From contig NZ_CP047189.1 of the NCBI RefSeq assembly GCF_030440575.1, forward strand, positions 1,798,001-1,862,000: a DNA stretch of 64,000 nucleotides, read 5' to 3'. The position numbers and the translations under genes were made by a program. Shown here piece by piece: positions 47,726 to 56,670 of the stretch; the first letter of the stretch is position 1; the number at the start of each line of letters is the position of its first letter. The notes beneath the pieces are model-generated. The model had not been told where the DNA came from and searched no databases. It was given only the letters and a program-made list of their open reading frames with translations. The stretch comes from Corynebacterium ciconiae DSM 44920. Lineage in GTDB: Bacteria > Actinomycetota > Actinomycetes > Mycobacteriales > Mycobacteriaceae.

Positions 47726-48208
47726 ATGCTCAAGGGTTTTCGCGACTTCATCGTGCGCGGCAATGTTATCGACCTAGCTGTAGCCGTGGTGATTGGCTCT
47801 GCCTTCACCGCAGTGGTCACCGCTTTTTCCAGTAACATCATCGAACCAGTACTGGCTTTGTTCGGTTCCACCGAGGTGGAAGGCCTAGCGTTCCAGCTTG
47901 CCGCCGACAAGCCCGGCTCAGTTGTGAACGTGGGCGCGCTTATCACCGCCGCACTGAACTTCGTCATCATGGCCGCAGTGGTCTACTTCCTCTTCGTGGC
48001 GCCGATGAACAAGTTCCGCGCCCTGCAGGCAGCCCGCAAGGGTGTGGAGGAGGACGAGGAAACCCCGGCCTCCGTCGAAGCAGAGCTGCTCAGCGAAATC
48101 CGGGACCTGCTCAAGGCCCAAGCCGCTGGCACCTCCACCGCACAGTCGCCTGAGATTAACGAGGCGCTGAGTTCGCTCGAGCAGTCGAACACTCAGCACA
48201 AGAGCTAA
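47726..48208 (+). CDS. mscL: Large-conductance mechanosensitive channel
   Basis: 160 aa homopentameric inner-membrane channel that opens on osmotic downshock. MLKGFRDFIVRGNVIDLAVAVVIGSAF is the classic N-terminal helix and TM1 gate; TM2 lies at LITAALNFVIMAAVVYFLFV. The C-terminal cytoplasmic helix is longer than in E. coli (136 aa). AGGACA lies upstream of the ATG. It is close to mogA-pepD-mprBA, as in mycobacteria. Confidence 0.95.
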   Translation: MLKGFRDFIVRGNVIDLAVAVVIGSAFTAVVTAFSSNIIEPVLALFGSTEVEGLAFQLAADKPGSVVNVGALITAALNFVIMAAVVYFLFVAPMNKFRALQAARKGVEEDEETPASVEAELLSEIRDLLKAQAAGTSTAQSPEINEALSSLEQSNTQHKS

Positions 48209-48253
48209 GGTGCTCTCAACCCGCCTGGCATAGCCGAGGTGTGGCCATACGTA

Positions 48254-48296
48254 CGCCGCCGCAGCAACCACCATGATGGTGTGTGCTGCGGCGGCG
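48254..48296 (+). terminator. Strong hairpin after mscL
   Basis: A 13-bp perfect stem (CGCCGCCGCAGCA / TGCTGCGGCGGCG) with an inner CCAT/ATGG stem; ends 40 bp before the next, convergent gene. Confidence 0.85.
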
Positions 48297-48336
48297 TTAG
48301 TATGCGGTCTGTCAGTGGTGGGCAGGCACTAGGCGC

Positions 48337-48597
48337 CTAGTCGCCATAGTGTGGAGGGCGGTTATGCGTCCAATACTCGGCGCTGAGCTGCCCGTGGTCA
48401 TCGATGGGGGCAACCTCTTCCACCGCGCCATCGCTGTCGAGATCCACGGTGCGATTGCGATCATCGCGGGGGTTGGTGGCGCCGGTAATGCGCCGATAGA
48501 AATCGAGCGAATCCACACTGCGATCAATATTGACAGCGTCGGAGGGGCGATGTGCCCGGCGGCGCCGGCGCGGACGAGGGGTGGGTTCGGCTGTCAC
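48337..48597 (-). CDS. Small conserved protein coupled to mogA, 86 aa
   Basis: GTG start shares its first base with the mogA stop (TAGTG), so translation is coupled. The product has a basic Arg-rich start (RPRRRRRAHR), then an acidic region with NIDRSVDSLDFYRRITG and a tail ending RPPHYGD. No family name recognised, but codon use and the coupling support a real gene. Possibly cytoplasmic and disordered; function unknown. Confidence 0.65.
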   Translation of the reverse strand: MTAEPTPRPRRRRRAHRPSDAVNIDRSVDSLDFYRRITGATNPRDDRNRTVDLDSDGAVEEVAPIDDHGQLSAEYWTHNRPPHYGD

Positions 48598-49196
48598 TAG
48601 TCTTCCAAGCTCCAGCGCTGCAGCTGCTCGATCACGTGATCCACCAGCGGAAGAAGGGTGGCCATGCCATCGCGGATCGCCGCCCGCGAGGGGGCAATGT
48701 TGACCACCACGGTCGAGCCTGACACCCCGGCCACGCCGCGGGAGACACACGCATCCACCGCACCGCAAGCCAGCCCTGAAGAACGAAGGGCTTGGGTGAC
48801 GCCGTTGAGTTTGAGATCCAGAACCGCCTCGGTGGCCTCCGGGGCTTTATCGCGCGGGCCCACCCCGGTGCCACCGATGGTGATGACGAGGTCGGCGCCG
48901 CCCACCACAGCCGTTTCGATAGCGGTGCGGATCTCGGATTCATCCGAGCGCACCGACACCACCGCGTCCACCGCGTAGTTGCCCTCTTCGAGCAGCTCGG
49001 TCACGAGACGATCGGTGTCTTTGCCGCTGGCAATCACGTGATCGGTCACCAGCACCACAAGTGCATGGTGCACGGTGTGCAGGCCGGCCTCCTCCTCCAG
49101 CTCGGAAGCCTGCAAAAATTCTGCCGATGGTTCCTCGATGTCGGCGAGGCGTTGCGCAGCCCGGTCAGCTGCGGAGTTGAAATTATCGTCAACCAT
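48597..49196 (-). CDS. mogA: Molybdenum-cofactor biosynthesis protein, MogA/MoaB family
   Basis: 199 aa. The MPT-adenylyltransferase fold is shown by TIGGTGVGPRDKAPEATEAVL (GGTG motif) and GSTVVVNIAPSRAAIRDG. In mycobacteria the equivalent position downstream of pepD is called moaB2. An N-terminal extension of about 30 residues is not typical of MogA. Follows pepD by 45 bp. Confidence 0.85.
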   Translation of the reverse strand: MVDDNFNSAADRAAQRLADIEEPSAEFLQASELEEEAGLHTVHHALVVLVTDHVIASGKDTDRLVTELLEEGNYAVDAVVSVRSDESEIRTAIETAVVGGADLVITIGGTGVGPRDKAPEATEAVLDLKLNGVTQALRSSGLACGAVDACVSRGVAGVSGSTVVVNIAPSRAAIRDGMATLLPLVDHVIEQLQRWSLED

Positions 49197-49241
49197 GTCG
49201 ACCTTTTCTGATCGCGGAATCTACGAGTGCTGGATATCAAT

Positions 49242-50720
49242 CTACTCGTTCGGCAGCGTAACCTCGACCGTTCGCGGATTCTCGCCATTGTCGTCGACAA
49301 TCTCCAAGGAGATCGTCGCACCAAACTCCTGCGAGCGCACCGCCGTGATCAGCGCATCGGCACTGTCGATGGAACGGTCATTGACCCGCGAAATGATATC
49401 GCCGGCCTTCACTCCAGCCTGCTCGGCGGGGCTGCCCGGCTCCACGGAGGCCACCACGGCACCATAGGGCGAGCCATTCGCAGCAACCCTTGCACCAATA
49501 ATCGGCTGCTTCACCTCGCCGGTCTTGACCAGCTGATCGGCCAAACGACGGGCCTGGTTGGACGGGATAGCGAAGCCGACACCAATGGATCCCGCTGTGT
49601 CGCTTCCGCCCGCAGAAGTCGTTGCGATCACGGAGTTCATGCCCACTAGGTTGCCTTGCATATCCACCAAGGGCCCACCCGAGTTACCGGGGTTGATGGC
49701 CGCATCGGTTTGGATGGCGTCGATCAGCGATGACTCGTTGGCGCTATGGCCAGCCGCACGGATCGGGCGATTGAGCGCGGAGACAATACCGCTGGTCACC
49801 GTCGCCTCGAGGCCGAGCGGCGAGCCAACGGCCACCACGTTCTGCCCCACCTTGAGATCGTCCGAGTTACCAAAGGTCATTACAGTCAGGTCGTGGGCGT
49901 CGCGCAGCTTGATTACTGCAACATCGGTGTCGGAGTCGCCGGCCACAAAATCCGCCCGGTAGTGCTTGCCATCGTGCATCGTCACCACAATCGGTGATTT
50001 CTCGCTGCCGGCAACAACATGGTTGTTGGTCAGAATCAGGCCATCATCTGAAATCACGGAGCCGGAGCCTTCGGCCCGTTCGGTGGCGATGGAGACCACA
50101 GCCGGCAGCACCCGGCTGGCCACGTCTTCCACGCTGCCTTCCTCGGCATCGCCCGTGCGATCCACAGGCTGCTCGGCTAGGGCGTTCACGTGATCCGAGC
50201 GTGGGCTGCTCGCCGAACCGGAGTTAGCGACCACAAGGCCGGTGATACTTCCGGCGGCAACAGCGCCCACCAGCATCATCGCCATGGCGGTAACGAATCC
50301 GACTTGGCGTTTCGGCTTCTCATGCTGCGGGGCGTGCCCAGCCACGGAGCCCGCCTCGGCTGCACCGGGCTGCGGCTGCGGAGGTTGCTGCTGGTTGCCG
50401 GCCGCAGGATTATTCCACATCGCACCGGATGCCTGCTGCGGCTGCGGTTGCTGCGGACCGAGGTGGGGTTGCGGCTGCGGCTGCGATTGTGGTTGCTGCG
50501 GACCGGGCTGCGGCTGAGCAGGCTGCTGGCTGGGCCCAACGTTAGGGCCGAACTCCTGGGTGGGCTGGTTCTGCCAGCGGTCATAAGGATTAGCGCTGGG
50601 GGTGTGCCAGCCAGATTGAGCACCGCTCTGAGCGGCGCTGGAATCGCCGGTTGGCTGCCCGTTATTCTGGCCCCAGGAGGGGTTCTCGGAGGGGCGGTAG
50701 GTGTTGTTATCGTCGTTCAT
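49242..50720 (-). CDS. pepD: HtrA/DegP-like serine protease PepD
   Basis: 492 aa. A Gln/Pro-rich cytoplasmic N-terminus (about 140 residues), one membrane span (AMAMMLVGAVAAGSITGLVVA), a trypsin-like domain with His in LTNNHVV, Asp in TDVAVIKL and Ser in NPGNSGGPLVD, and a C-terminal PDZ domain (PYGAVVASVEPGSPAEQAGVKAGD). It acts outside the membrane on misfolded envelope proteins. Downstream of mprAB and regulated by MprA in mycobacteria; the same order here supports the name. Confidence 0.92.
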   Translation of the reverse strand: MNDDNNTYRPSENPSWGQNNGQPTGDSSAAQSGAQSGWHTPSANPYDRWQNQPTQEFGPNVGPSQQPAQPQPGPQQPQSQPQPQPHLGPQQPQPQQASGAMWNNPAAGNQQQPPQPQPGAAEAGSVAGHAPQHEKPKRQVGFVTAMAMMLVGAVAAGSITGLVVANSGSASSPRSDHVNALAEQPVDRTGDAEEGSVEDVASRVLPAVVSIATERAEGSGSVISDDGLILTNNHVVAGSEKSPIVVTMHDGKHYRADFVAGDSDTDVAVIKLRDAHDLTVMTFGNSDDLKVGQNVVAVGSPLGLEATVTSGIVSALNRPIRAAGHSANESSLIDAIQTDAAINPGNSGGPLVDMQGNLVGMNSVIATTSAGGSDTAGSIGVGFAIPSNQARRLADQLVKTGEVKQPIIGARVAANGSPYGAVVASVEPGSPAEQAGVKAGDIISRVNDRSIDSADALITAVRSQEFGATISLEIVDDNGENPRTVEVTLPNE

Positions 50721-50764
50721 GAGTCCTCATTATTCACCACGATTGTTCAGAATGACTGGCGAGG

Positions 50765-50795
50765 AATATCGCACTCACTGGCAGTTTTCTGTCAA
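50765..50795 (-). promoter_or_regulatory. Candidate pepD promoter
   Basis: On the minus strand, TTGACA (50790-50795) is followed after 18-19 nt by CGATAT/GATATT (50765-50771). The -35 is perfect; the spacer is slightly long. Position is about 45 bp upstream of the pepD start, so pepD can be transcribed apart from mprAB. Confidence 0.45.
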
Positions 50796-50815
50796 TTTCC
50801 TTGGAGCCTAGGTTC

Positions 50816-52393
50816 CTAGTTCTCACGGTTACGTTCCCACAGCGCGCCAAAGATCTCCTCGCGGGATCCCTGCTGCGGAAATTCCTTCACAGGCTTCTCG
50901 CGCTTTTCGACGTCGCCCTCAGCCACCTCAACCTCTTCTTCTTCGGCCTCCGGATTGCTGGGCTCGCCCGGAAGTACCACGCGCATCAATGCGCCACCGT
51001 CGTCCGATTCTTCGGCCACAATGGTGCCGGCGTGGCGTTCGATCACCTGCTTCACGATCGCCAATCCCAGCCCAGAGCCTGGCATGGAGCGCGACTGCAC
51101 GGAGCGGTAGAAGCGTTGGAATACCTTCTCGCGATCCTCCACCGGGATACCGGGGCCGGAATCGGCGAAGGTGAGCTCCACTAGCCCGTCACGTACCGGC
51201 GTCATGGCGATGCGCACCACCCCATCGGATGGCGACCACTTGGCCGCATTGTCCATGAGGTTCAAAGTGGCGCGCCCTAAGGCGAAGGGATCACCATAGA
51301 GGTACCAGTCGGTGGTCTGCATATCGAATTCCACATCGGGGCGGCGGCGTTCCACCCTGGCTAAGGATTCCTCCATCACCTCGGCAAGATCCACTAGCTC
51401 CACCACCTGCTGCGGGCCGTCCTCGCGGGCGAGATCCACGAGATCGCCGATGAGGGTAGACATCTCTTCGATCTGGGCCACCACGTCGCGCTCGAGGTCA
51501 TTGCGATCCTCCTCGCTAATGGCGGCACCATTGCTGCGGGTAACCATCATCAGCAGCTCGATATTGGTCCGAAGGGAGGTCAACGGGGTCTTCAACTCGT
51601 GGCCGGCATCGGCCACGAGTTCTGCTTGGCGTACGCGCGAGGCCTGCAAGGCCGCGAGCATGTCATTGAAGGAACGGGTCAGCTGCGCCAGCTCATCATC
51701 ACCGACCACCGGAATAGGCCGCAGATCATCAGTGCGGGTCACATAGTCCACCGCCTGCTGCAGCCTTCCTACGGGGCGAAGCCCCGTGCGGGCGATCACC
51801 ATGCCGGTGGCAATCGCGATGAGTACGCCCACCCCGCCGATGGTTAAAAGCATCAGCCCGAGGCTGGTGATTATGCGGTGGGTGTTTTCCAGATCCTGGG
51901 CCAGAATCACCGTGGCGCCATAGTCATTGCGTACTGCCACCACGCGCTCATCGCCGTTATTGCGTCGACTCAACTGCTGGGTGCCATTGACCACCCGAAT
52001 CTCGTCGAATAGCTGGATTTGATCGCCCACCCCTGAGTGTGAGCCGGGCGGAAAATAGGCCACCCGCATCGAGGGGTTGTAGTTTTTAAACCGCGCGATT
52101 TCCGCCTCAGGGTTGTAGATAAATACCGGATCGAGGCTTTTCGAAAGCAGCGTTTCCGCTTTACTTTCAAGCTCGCGATCCACCGAATTCGTCATCGCGG
52201 TAGAGACCGTCCAGTAGGCGGCGATGGTCATGATTCCTACAGCGACGGCCACCATGAAGGCCGCCACCATAGACAAACGCCACCGCAGCGGGGAGCGATT
52301 CCACCCGCCGAGGCGCCTATCCATTTCAGCATGAGTGCCCGAGTCGGCGATGTCACCGTCCTCGGGCACGCACGTCGACTGCCGCAAAATCAC
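50816..52393 (-). CDS. mprB: Sensor histidine kinase, MprB-like
   Basis: 525 aa. Two membrane spans (about residues 40-65 and 177-200) enclose an extracytoplasmic sensor domain; then HAMP, HisKA with [14 protein letters not shown] (phospho-acceptor His) and HATPase with [18 protein letters not shown] and GSGLGLAIV. The C-terminus carries a 55-residue acidic extension. GTG start overlaps the response-regulator stop by 4 bp. Ordered mprA-mprB-pepD, so the envelope-stress pair is the best match; C. glutamicum names differ. Confidence 0.85.
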   Translation of the reverse strand: MILRQSTCVPEDGDIADSGTHAEMDRRLGGWNRSPLRWRLSMVAAFMVAVAVGIMTIAAYWTVSTAMTNSVDRELESKAETLLSKSLDPVFIYNPEAEIARFKNYNPSMRVAYFPPGSHSGVGDQIQLFDEIRVVNGTQQLSRRNNGDERVVAVRNDYGATVILAQDLENTHRIITSLGLMLLTIGGVGVLIAIATGMVIARTGLRPVGRLQQAVDYVTRTDDLRPIPVVGDDELAQLTRSFNDMLAALQASRVRQAELVADAGHELKTPLTSLRTNIELLMMVTRSNGAAISEEDRNDLERDVVAQIEEMSTLIGDLVDLAREDGPQQVVELVDLAEVMEESLARVERRRPDVEFDMQTTDWYLYGDPFALGRATLNLMDNAAKWSPSDGVVRIAMTPVRDGLVELTFADSGPGIPVEDREKVFQRFYRSVQSRSMPGSGLGLAIVKQVIERHAGTIVAEESDDGGALMRVVLPGEPSNPEAEEEEVEVAEGDVEKREKPVKEFPQQGSREEIFGALWERNREN

Positions 52394-53082
52394 GGTGCAG
52401 TCTCACGCAGCACGTAGCCGACACCCCTCACCGTGTGGATCAGGCGCGGCTCGCCATCGGCCTCAGTCTTTCGACGCAGATAGCCGATATAGACTTCCAG
52501 CGCGTTGCCGGAGGTGGGGAAATCATAGCCCCACACCTCTTCGAAGATTGCGGAGCGGCTGAGCACATGCGTCGCACGCGACAGCAGCAGCTCCAGCAGC
52601 GCAAACTCGGTGCGGGTCAGGCTGATCTGGCGCTGGCCGCGGAAGACGTCACGGGTTTCGGGGTTGAGGCGCAGGTCGGAGTAGACCAAGTCTGCGGTGG
52701 TTTCCGGACCGATGGCCTCAGCTGCGGCACGACGCAGCAGCGAACGCACACGCGCCAGAAGTTCCTCCAGAGCGAAAGGCTTGGGCAGGTAGTCGTCAGC
52801 GCCGGCATCCAGCCCGGCTACGCGATCCGACACCCCGTCGCGGGCGGTGAGCACCAAGATGGGGCGATCATCGCCGCGGCTACGCAACGTGCGGCAGACC
52901 TCGAGGCCGTCGACGCGCGGCATCATCACATCCAAGATCAGCAAGTCCGGCTGCTCCTGCTCGGTGAGGTCCAGAGCATCTTGGCCGTCCTCACCCATGA
53001 CTACGTCATAGCCATTGAAAGTCAGGGAGCGGCGCAGTGACTCGCGTACCGCTTGTTCGTCATCAACTACCAGAATTTTCAT
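52390..53082 (-). CDS. mprA: OmpR-family response regulator, MprA-like
   Basis: 230 aa. Receiver domain with DDEQ (acidic pocket), phospho-acceptor Asp in [15 protein letters not shown] and the Lys in [16 protein letters not shown]; the C-terminal winged helix shows [13 protein letters not shown] and [11 protein letters not shown]. Transcribed ahead of and coupled to the kinase. In mycobacteria MprA controls pepD, sigma factors and its own operon; no MprA boxes were confirmed here. Confidence 0.88.
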   Translation of the reverse strand: MKILVVDDEQAVRESLRRSLTFNGYDVVMGEDGQDALDLTEQEQPDLLILDVMMPRVDGLEVCRTLRSRGDDRPILVLTARDGVSDRVAGLDAGADDYLPKPFALEELLARVRSLLRRAAAEAIGPETTADLVYSDLRLNPETRDVFRGQRQISLTRTEFALLELLLSRATHVLSRSAIFEEVWGYDFPTSGNALEVYIGYLRRKTEADGEPRLIHTVRGVGYVLRETAP

Positions 53083-53287
53083 GAACTCTATTGTGCCCTA
53101 TGTGGCCTCAAAGATACCCACTAAAGCGCCAAACTTATCCTCTTTACAGAAAGCTTTGTAGCCGCTGCCAGAAAACCCACAGCTTCGCTGTGACCTGCCT
53201 CGCGGGCAGGCTGAAAGATAGGGCTAAGACACCTAGGCCGAACGCCATCCAGCGCCGCCGATGCAGCGGATTCTACAACAAGAAAAC

Positions 53288-53327
53288 CCACCGCCGATGC
53301 TGCCATGAGGCGGCTAATCGGCGGTGG
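53288..53327. terminator. Hairpin between mprA promoter and rpmF, left of two
   Basis: An 11-bp stem (CCACCGCCGAT / ATCGGCGGTGG) with an inner GCC/GGC stem; A-run at left gives a T-run for minus-strand transcripts, consistent with termination of the rpmE-rpmF message. Confidence 0.65.
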
Positions 53328-53337
53328 ATACAACAAC

Positions 53338-53379
53338 ACTCCCCTCGCTCCCGCCACATGCGGCGGGATCGAGAGGAGT
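53338..53379. terminator. Hairpin downstream of rpmF, right of two
   Basis: A long imperfect stem: ACTCC-CTCG-TCCCGC pairs with GCGGGA-CGAG-GGAGT, about 17 of 20 positions, loop near 53356. Together with the hairpin at 53288 it separates rpmF from mprA. Confidence 0.65.
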
Positions 53380-53407
53380 GGAGTAACGCTTATGGTGTTA
53401 TGCGCGC

Positions 53408-53581
53408 TTAGAACTGCTCGAGGTCCACCAAGCCGAGCTTGGCAGCCTTCACCAGACGCTTCGGAATGCGGTAGGTCTGACCGTCGATCTTGACTTCCTG
53501 GAGTGCCACGTTGTTGGCCTTCCACTGAGAGCGACGGGAATGAGTGTTGGCACGCGACATACGACGCTTCGGTACTGCCAT
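53408..53581 (-). CDS. rpmF: Ribosomal protein L32
   Basis: 57 aa, below the usual length cut-off. Begins [22 protein letters not shown], the universal L32 start, and ends GLVDLEQF. It lacks the CxxC zinc pairs, so it is the zinc-free type. Starts 15 bp after rpmE2 and is surely co-transcribed with it. Confidence 0.95.
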   Translation of the reverse strand: MAVPKRRMSRANTHSRRSQWKANNVALQEVKIDGQTYRIPKRLVKAAKLGLVDLEQF

Positions 53582-53596
53582 GATGTATTCCCTCCT

Positions 53597-53863
53597 TTAG
53601 GCCTTCTTGTTGCGGCGAACTCGGTTGCCGTAACGACGTTGGAACTTTTCGACTCGACCAGCGGTGTCCATGACACGCTGTGCGCCGGTCCAGAACGGGT
53701 GCGACTCGCTGGTGACGTCGACGACGATGAGCGGGTACTCGTTGCCGTCCTCCCACTCGACGGTGCGGGAGCTACCGGCGGTGGAGCGGGTCAGGAACTT
53801 GTGGCCCGTACCAGCATCCTGGAAAACTACCCAGTGGTAGTCAGGGTGGATGTCCTTCTTCAT
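53597..53863 (-). CDS. rpmE2: Ribosomal protein L31 type B
   Basis: 88 aa. [29 protein letters not shown] and the [21 protein letters not shown] segment are typical of L31 type B, which lacks the four cysteines of type A. Type B proteins usually substitute under zinc limitation, although in some Corynebacterium they may be constitutive. First gene of rpmE2-rpmF; a structured leader precedes it. Confidence 0.93.
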   Translation of the reverse strand: MKKDIHPDYHWVVFQDAGTGHKFLTRSTAGSSRTVEWEDGNEYPLIVVDVTSESHPFWTGAQRVMDTAGRVEKFQRRYGNRVRRNKKA

Positions 53864-54000
53864 ATACTTTCGATTCCCTCAGGGTTGAACTTCAGGTCGG
53901 TCGCGCGCAACGTGGCGGCCACTCGAGGCCGCAGGTGGCACCTTCCGATCAGCTCGAAAAACGGTTACCACCCTTATGGCGCGCGTCGTGCCTGAGTTGG
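53864..54000 (-). ncRNA. Candidate L31 ribosomal-protein leader
   Basis: Between the rpmE2 start and about 54000, with a perfect GCGGCC/GGCCGC stem (53915-53932) and other G+C pairings near 53905. L31 leaders that autoregulate the gene are described for Corynebacteriaceae; this match is by position and structure only, not by an alignment. Confidence 0.35.
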
Positions 54001-54368
54001 GTTTCTTTAGGTGTGCAGTTCTGCGCCTCAGCACCCATCCCCACAGCAAGCGGGGTGAGCACCTATAGAAGAGAGCGCGGCTTGGCTCATCACTGGCCCC
54101 GATGTCGCGCGCAGCAGACATGGGTGTGCGCGATGGCACTCGAAATATCCTACACACTGGCATTGTTCCTGCAAAACTCCCCCGAGCACCTCCTTTCCAC
54201 CCCTGCCCCACTGCGGGCGGGGAAAATGTGGCTGCAGGTGGCGTCGACAAGCATCGAGCGGGGCTGTAAATATAGGAGCTAGCTGCACGCGGGACGTGCC
54301 ACATCCACCACACCCACCACAGCTGTGGGTAGCACGCGGGCAAATGAGCAAGCGATTAGGGATTTCAC
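54001..54368. other. Intergenic region between divergent ribosomal-protein clusters
   Basis: No real gene is visible; short frames on both strands are unsupported. It holds the promoters of the rpmE2-rpmF and rpmB-rpmG-rpsN-rpsR groups and, near 54369, a palindrome described separately. Confidence 0.45.
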
Positions 54369-54391
54369 GCGAAAACATGTATTGTTATCGC
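54369..54391. promoter_or_regulatory. 23-bp imperfect palindrome upstream of rpmB
   Basis: GCGAAAACA, 5-nt spacer, TGTTATCGC: 8 of 9 arm positions pair. It lies about 140 bp before rpmB. Because zinc-free ribosomal proteins are commonly under Zur, a Zur operator is conceivable, although the centre differs from the known mycobacterial Zur motif. Confidence 0.4.
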
Positions 54392-54529
54392 TTGCTGTTG
54401 TCGAAGTATTCGTTTACGCCCCGTCGACGTGGCTGCGAGCCGCGCCCCGATGCCTTTTTTATTTTTAAGGCTTTGTGCGAGCAGCGGCTCCAGGAGAGTC
54501 AGACGTGGGCGGCTAGGAGAAGGAAACCC

Positions 54530-54766
54530 ATGTCGGCTATTTGCCAGGTAACGGGACGCAAGCCGAGTTTCGGCAAGTCCGTCTCGCACTCGCACCGACG
54601 CACTAACCGCCGTTGGAGCCCCAACGTGCAGCGTCGTCGTTTCTACGCCCCTTCTTTGGGTCGTAGCGTAACTCTGAACGTGTCCGCCAAGGGCCTTAAG
54701 GTCATCGACCGCGATGGAATCGACGCTGTTGTTGCTCGTCTCATCGCACGTGGGGAGAAGATCTAA
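54530..54766 (+). CDS. rpmB: Ribosomal protein L28
   Basis: 78 aa. [21 protein letters not shown] and [19 protein letters not shown] are L28 signatures. Only one Cys remains, so the zinc-binding set is lost. Leads rpmB-rpmG-rpsN-rpsR with intergenic gaps of 2, 3 and 13 bp; GAGAAGGAAA lies before the ATG. Confidence 0.95.
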   Translation: MSAICQVTGRKPSFGKSVSHSHRRTNRRWSPNVQRRRFYAPSLGRSVTLNVSAKGLKVIDRDGIDAVVARLIARGEKI

Positions 54767-54768
54767 CT

Positions 54769-54933
54769 ATGGCACGTAATGACATCCGTCCGATCATCAA
54801 GCTGAAGTCCACCGCGGGCACCGGCTACACCTACGTGACTCGGAAGAACAAGCGCAACAACCCCGATCGCATCACGCTGAAGAAGTACGATCCGATCGCC
54901 CGCAAGCACGTCGAATTCCGCGAGGAGCGATAA
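54769..54933 (+). CDS. rpmG: Ribosomal protein L33
   Basis: 54 aa: [42 protein letters not shown], the L33 fold without its CxxC pairs. Too short for the usual ORF threshold but certain by position and sequence. Starts 2 bp after rpmB. Confidence 0.95.
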   Translation: MARNDIRPIIKLKSTAGTGYTYVTRKNKRNNPDRITLKKYDPIARKHVEFREER

Positions 54934-54936
54934 TCT

Positions 54937-55242
54937 ATGGCTAAGAAGTCTAAGATCGCCAAGAACGAGCAGCGCAAGGAAATCGTCGCCCGCTATGCGG
55001 AGCGCCGCGCTGAGCTCAAGGCCATCATCAAGAACCCGAACACCTCTGACGAGGACCGCATGGAGGCACAGTACGAGCTGAACCGTCAGCCCCGCGACGC
55101 CTCCCCGGTCCGCGTGCGTAACCGCGACGCCCACGATGGTCGTCCCCGCGGCTACCTCCGCAAGTTCGGCCTGTCCCGTGTCCGCGTTCGCGGCATGGCT
55201 CACCGCGGTGAGCTGCCGGGCGTCCGTAAGTCCAGCTGGTAA
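54937..55242 (+). CDS. rpsN: Ribosomal protein S14 (zinc-free form)
   Basis: 101 aa. [28 protein letters not shown] and [40 protein letters not shown] identify the longer S14 without the zinc ribbon. Third gene of the operon. Confidence 0.96.
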   Translation: MAKKSKIAKNEQRKEIVARYAERRAELKAIIKNPNTSDEDRMEAQYELNRQPRDASPVRVRNRDAHDGRPRGYLRKFGLSRVRVRGMAHRGELPGVRKSSW

Positions 55243-55255
55243 TTAGGGAGTTTCA

Positions 55256-55501
55256 ATGAAGCGTAATTTTAAGAAGGCGCGGATGGAACAGTCCCGCCGC
55301 CCCAAGAAGAACCCTCTGAAGGCTCTGGGTATCGAGAAGGTTGACTACAAGGAAGTTAACACTCTCCGTACCTTCATCTCTGACCGCGGCAAGATCCGTT
55401 CCCGCCGCGTCACCGGGCTCACCCCGCAGCAGCAGCGCCAGGTCGCTACTGCTGTGAAGAACGCCCGCGAGATGGCCCTCCTGCCGTTCACCAGCCGCTA
55501 A
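55256..55501 (+). CDS. rpsR: Ribosomal protein S18
   Basis: 81 aa. [47 protein letters not shown] and the HLARAIKRAR-like C-terminus ([17 protein letters not shown]) define S18. No cysteines. Last gene of the operon, 13 bp after rpsN, preceded by TAGGGAG. Confidence 0.94.
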   Translation: MKRNFKKARMEQSRRPKKNPLKALGIEKVDYKEVNTLRTFISDRGKIRSRRVTGLTPQQQRQVATAVKNAREMALLPFTSR

Positions 55502-55589
55502 GTCGACTGGGACGCACTCTAATCGCTTACGCGATGACAGCGCACTGTTGCCGCTGGCATTCGTGACACGGCAAGAGTTCAAGCAGTAC

Positions 55590-55627
55590 AAGGCGCATAT
55601 CCCCCAGCTCGGGAGGTATGCGCCTTT
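55590..55627 (+). terminator. Terminator of the rpmB-rpsR operon
   Basis: AAGGCGCATA pairs perfectly with TATGCGCCTT across a loop with a GGGA/TCCC inner pairing. The only ATG of the next gene's longest frame (55618) lies inside this hairpin, which argues for the later GTG start at 55708. Confidence 0.85.
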
Positions 55628-55707
55628 CGCTTGCGCTTAAGCTTGGTAGTCTTTTGCTAACCACCCCAGATTTGCTCACCGTCCGCCTCGCGCAAGAAAG
55701 CCCACCT

Positions 55708-56670
55708 GTGCCCACTTCACTGCATCCCTCTCTCCGCCAACTGCTGGAGCAAGCACCCCAATGCCCGAGCCTCGCTATGGCTCGCGACATTCTCGAGGAA
55801 TCACATATTCTGTTGCGTAATGCCATCTCCCACGAGGACAAGGTGGATGCTTGGTCGTTGACCCGCTGGTTTTCTGATGTGGTCCAGGCCGTGCTGCACT
55901 CCCCCGCCGTCTCTGATCTGTGCGGCGGCGCCACCATTGTGGTTACCGGCGCCTTCGGCCGCGGCCATGGCCTGCCCACCTCTGGCGTGCAGTGGCTCAG
56001 CGTGCTCCGCGAGGGGCGCAGCAGTGACGACGCCGCGCTGAAGCAATTCTGCGAATCGGCAGGGCTTACCGTGCACCCCACCCCAGACTGGTTCACTCCC
56101 GCCGATAAGCAGCAGTGGCGCCGCCGCATCCACCAGTCCGTGGAACAAGGCGATGGCGAAGCTATGGGGCTTTTTGCCGACGCCGGCACCTGGGTGGCCG
56201 CTGAGCTGGCTGCTGCCGTCTCTAGTGACGCGGAGCTCAGCACCCCGCTGCTCACCCACGCCGCTGAGGTGCGACCCCCCGCGATTGAGGTAATCGATGG
56301 TCTGCCTAAGCGGGACCGGGTGGTGGATATGCACGCCGAATTGGTGGTGCCGCTCGCTAAGCTCGCCCGCTGGGCCTCTATCCGCGCCGGAAATACCGTG
56401 ACTGAAACCGATCGGCGTATCGCGGCCGGCGAGGTGGCGGGCGTGCTCAGCCACCACGAGGCGGCCTATGCCCGCGAGGCGTGGACGGCGGCGATCACCC
56501 TGCAATTGCACCGTTGGGCCGATCGCGCCGGGGGGCATGTGATGCGTTGGGATCTGCTACCGCAGCTGGATCGCTCCGCTTTTGGGGCGGCATCACGGTT
56601 GCTATCGGATGTCTTCGCGGCCGTGGAGGCTCGCTATAATCAGGCGAAAAGCGTCGAGGAGGGAAAATAA
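55708..56670 (+). CDS. DUF294/nucleotidyltransferase-like protein upstream of amtR
   Basis: 320 aa from a GTG with AAGAAAG upstream; the frame is open further but those 30 residues are unsupported. GGATIVVTGAFGRGHGLPTSGVQWLSVL recalls the GlnD-like nucleotidyltransferase core with its acidic residues replaced, so the activity may be lost. The C-terminal helical part resembles the family's substrate-binding domain. In C. glutamicum the same gene precedes amtR. Its stop overlaps the amtR start (TAATG), so the two are co-translated. Confidence 0.75.
   Translation: MPTSLHPSLRQLLEQAPQCPSLAMARDILEESHILLRNAISHEDKVDAWSLTRWFSDVVQAVLHSPAVSDLCGGATIVVTGAFGRGHGLPTSGVQWLSVLREGRSSDDAALKQFCESAGLTVHPTPDWFTPADKQQWRRRIHQSVEQGDGEAMGLFADAGTWVAAELAAAVSSDAELSTPLLTHAAEVRPPAIEVIDGLPKRDRVVDMHAELVVPLAKLARWASIRAGNTVTETDRRIAAGEVAGVLSHHEAAYAREAWTAAITLQLHRWADRAGGHVMRWDLLPQLDRSAFGAASRLLSDVFAAVEARYNQAKSVEEGK

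Noticed and set aside
53305..53493. Short plus-strand frames between mprA and rpmF
   Set aside because: They run through terminator hairpins and the antisense of rpmF.
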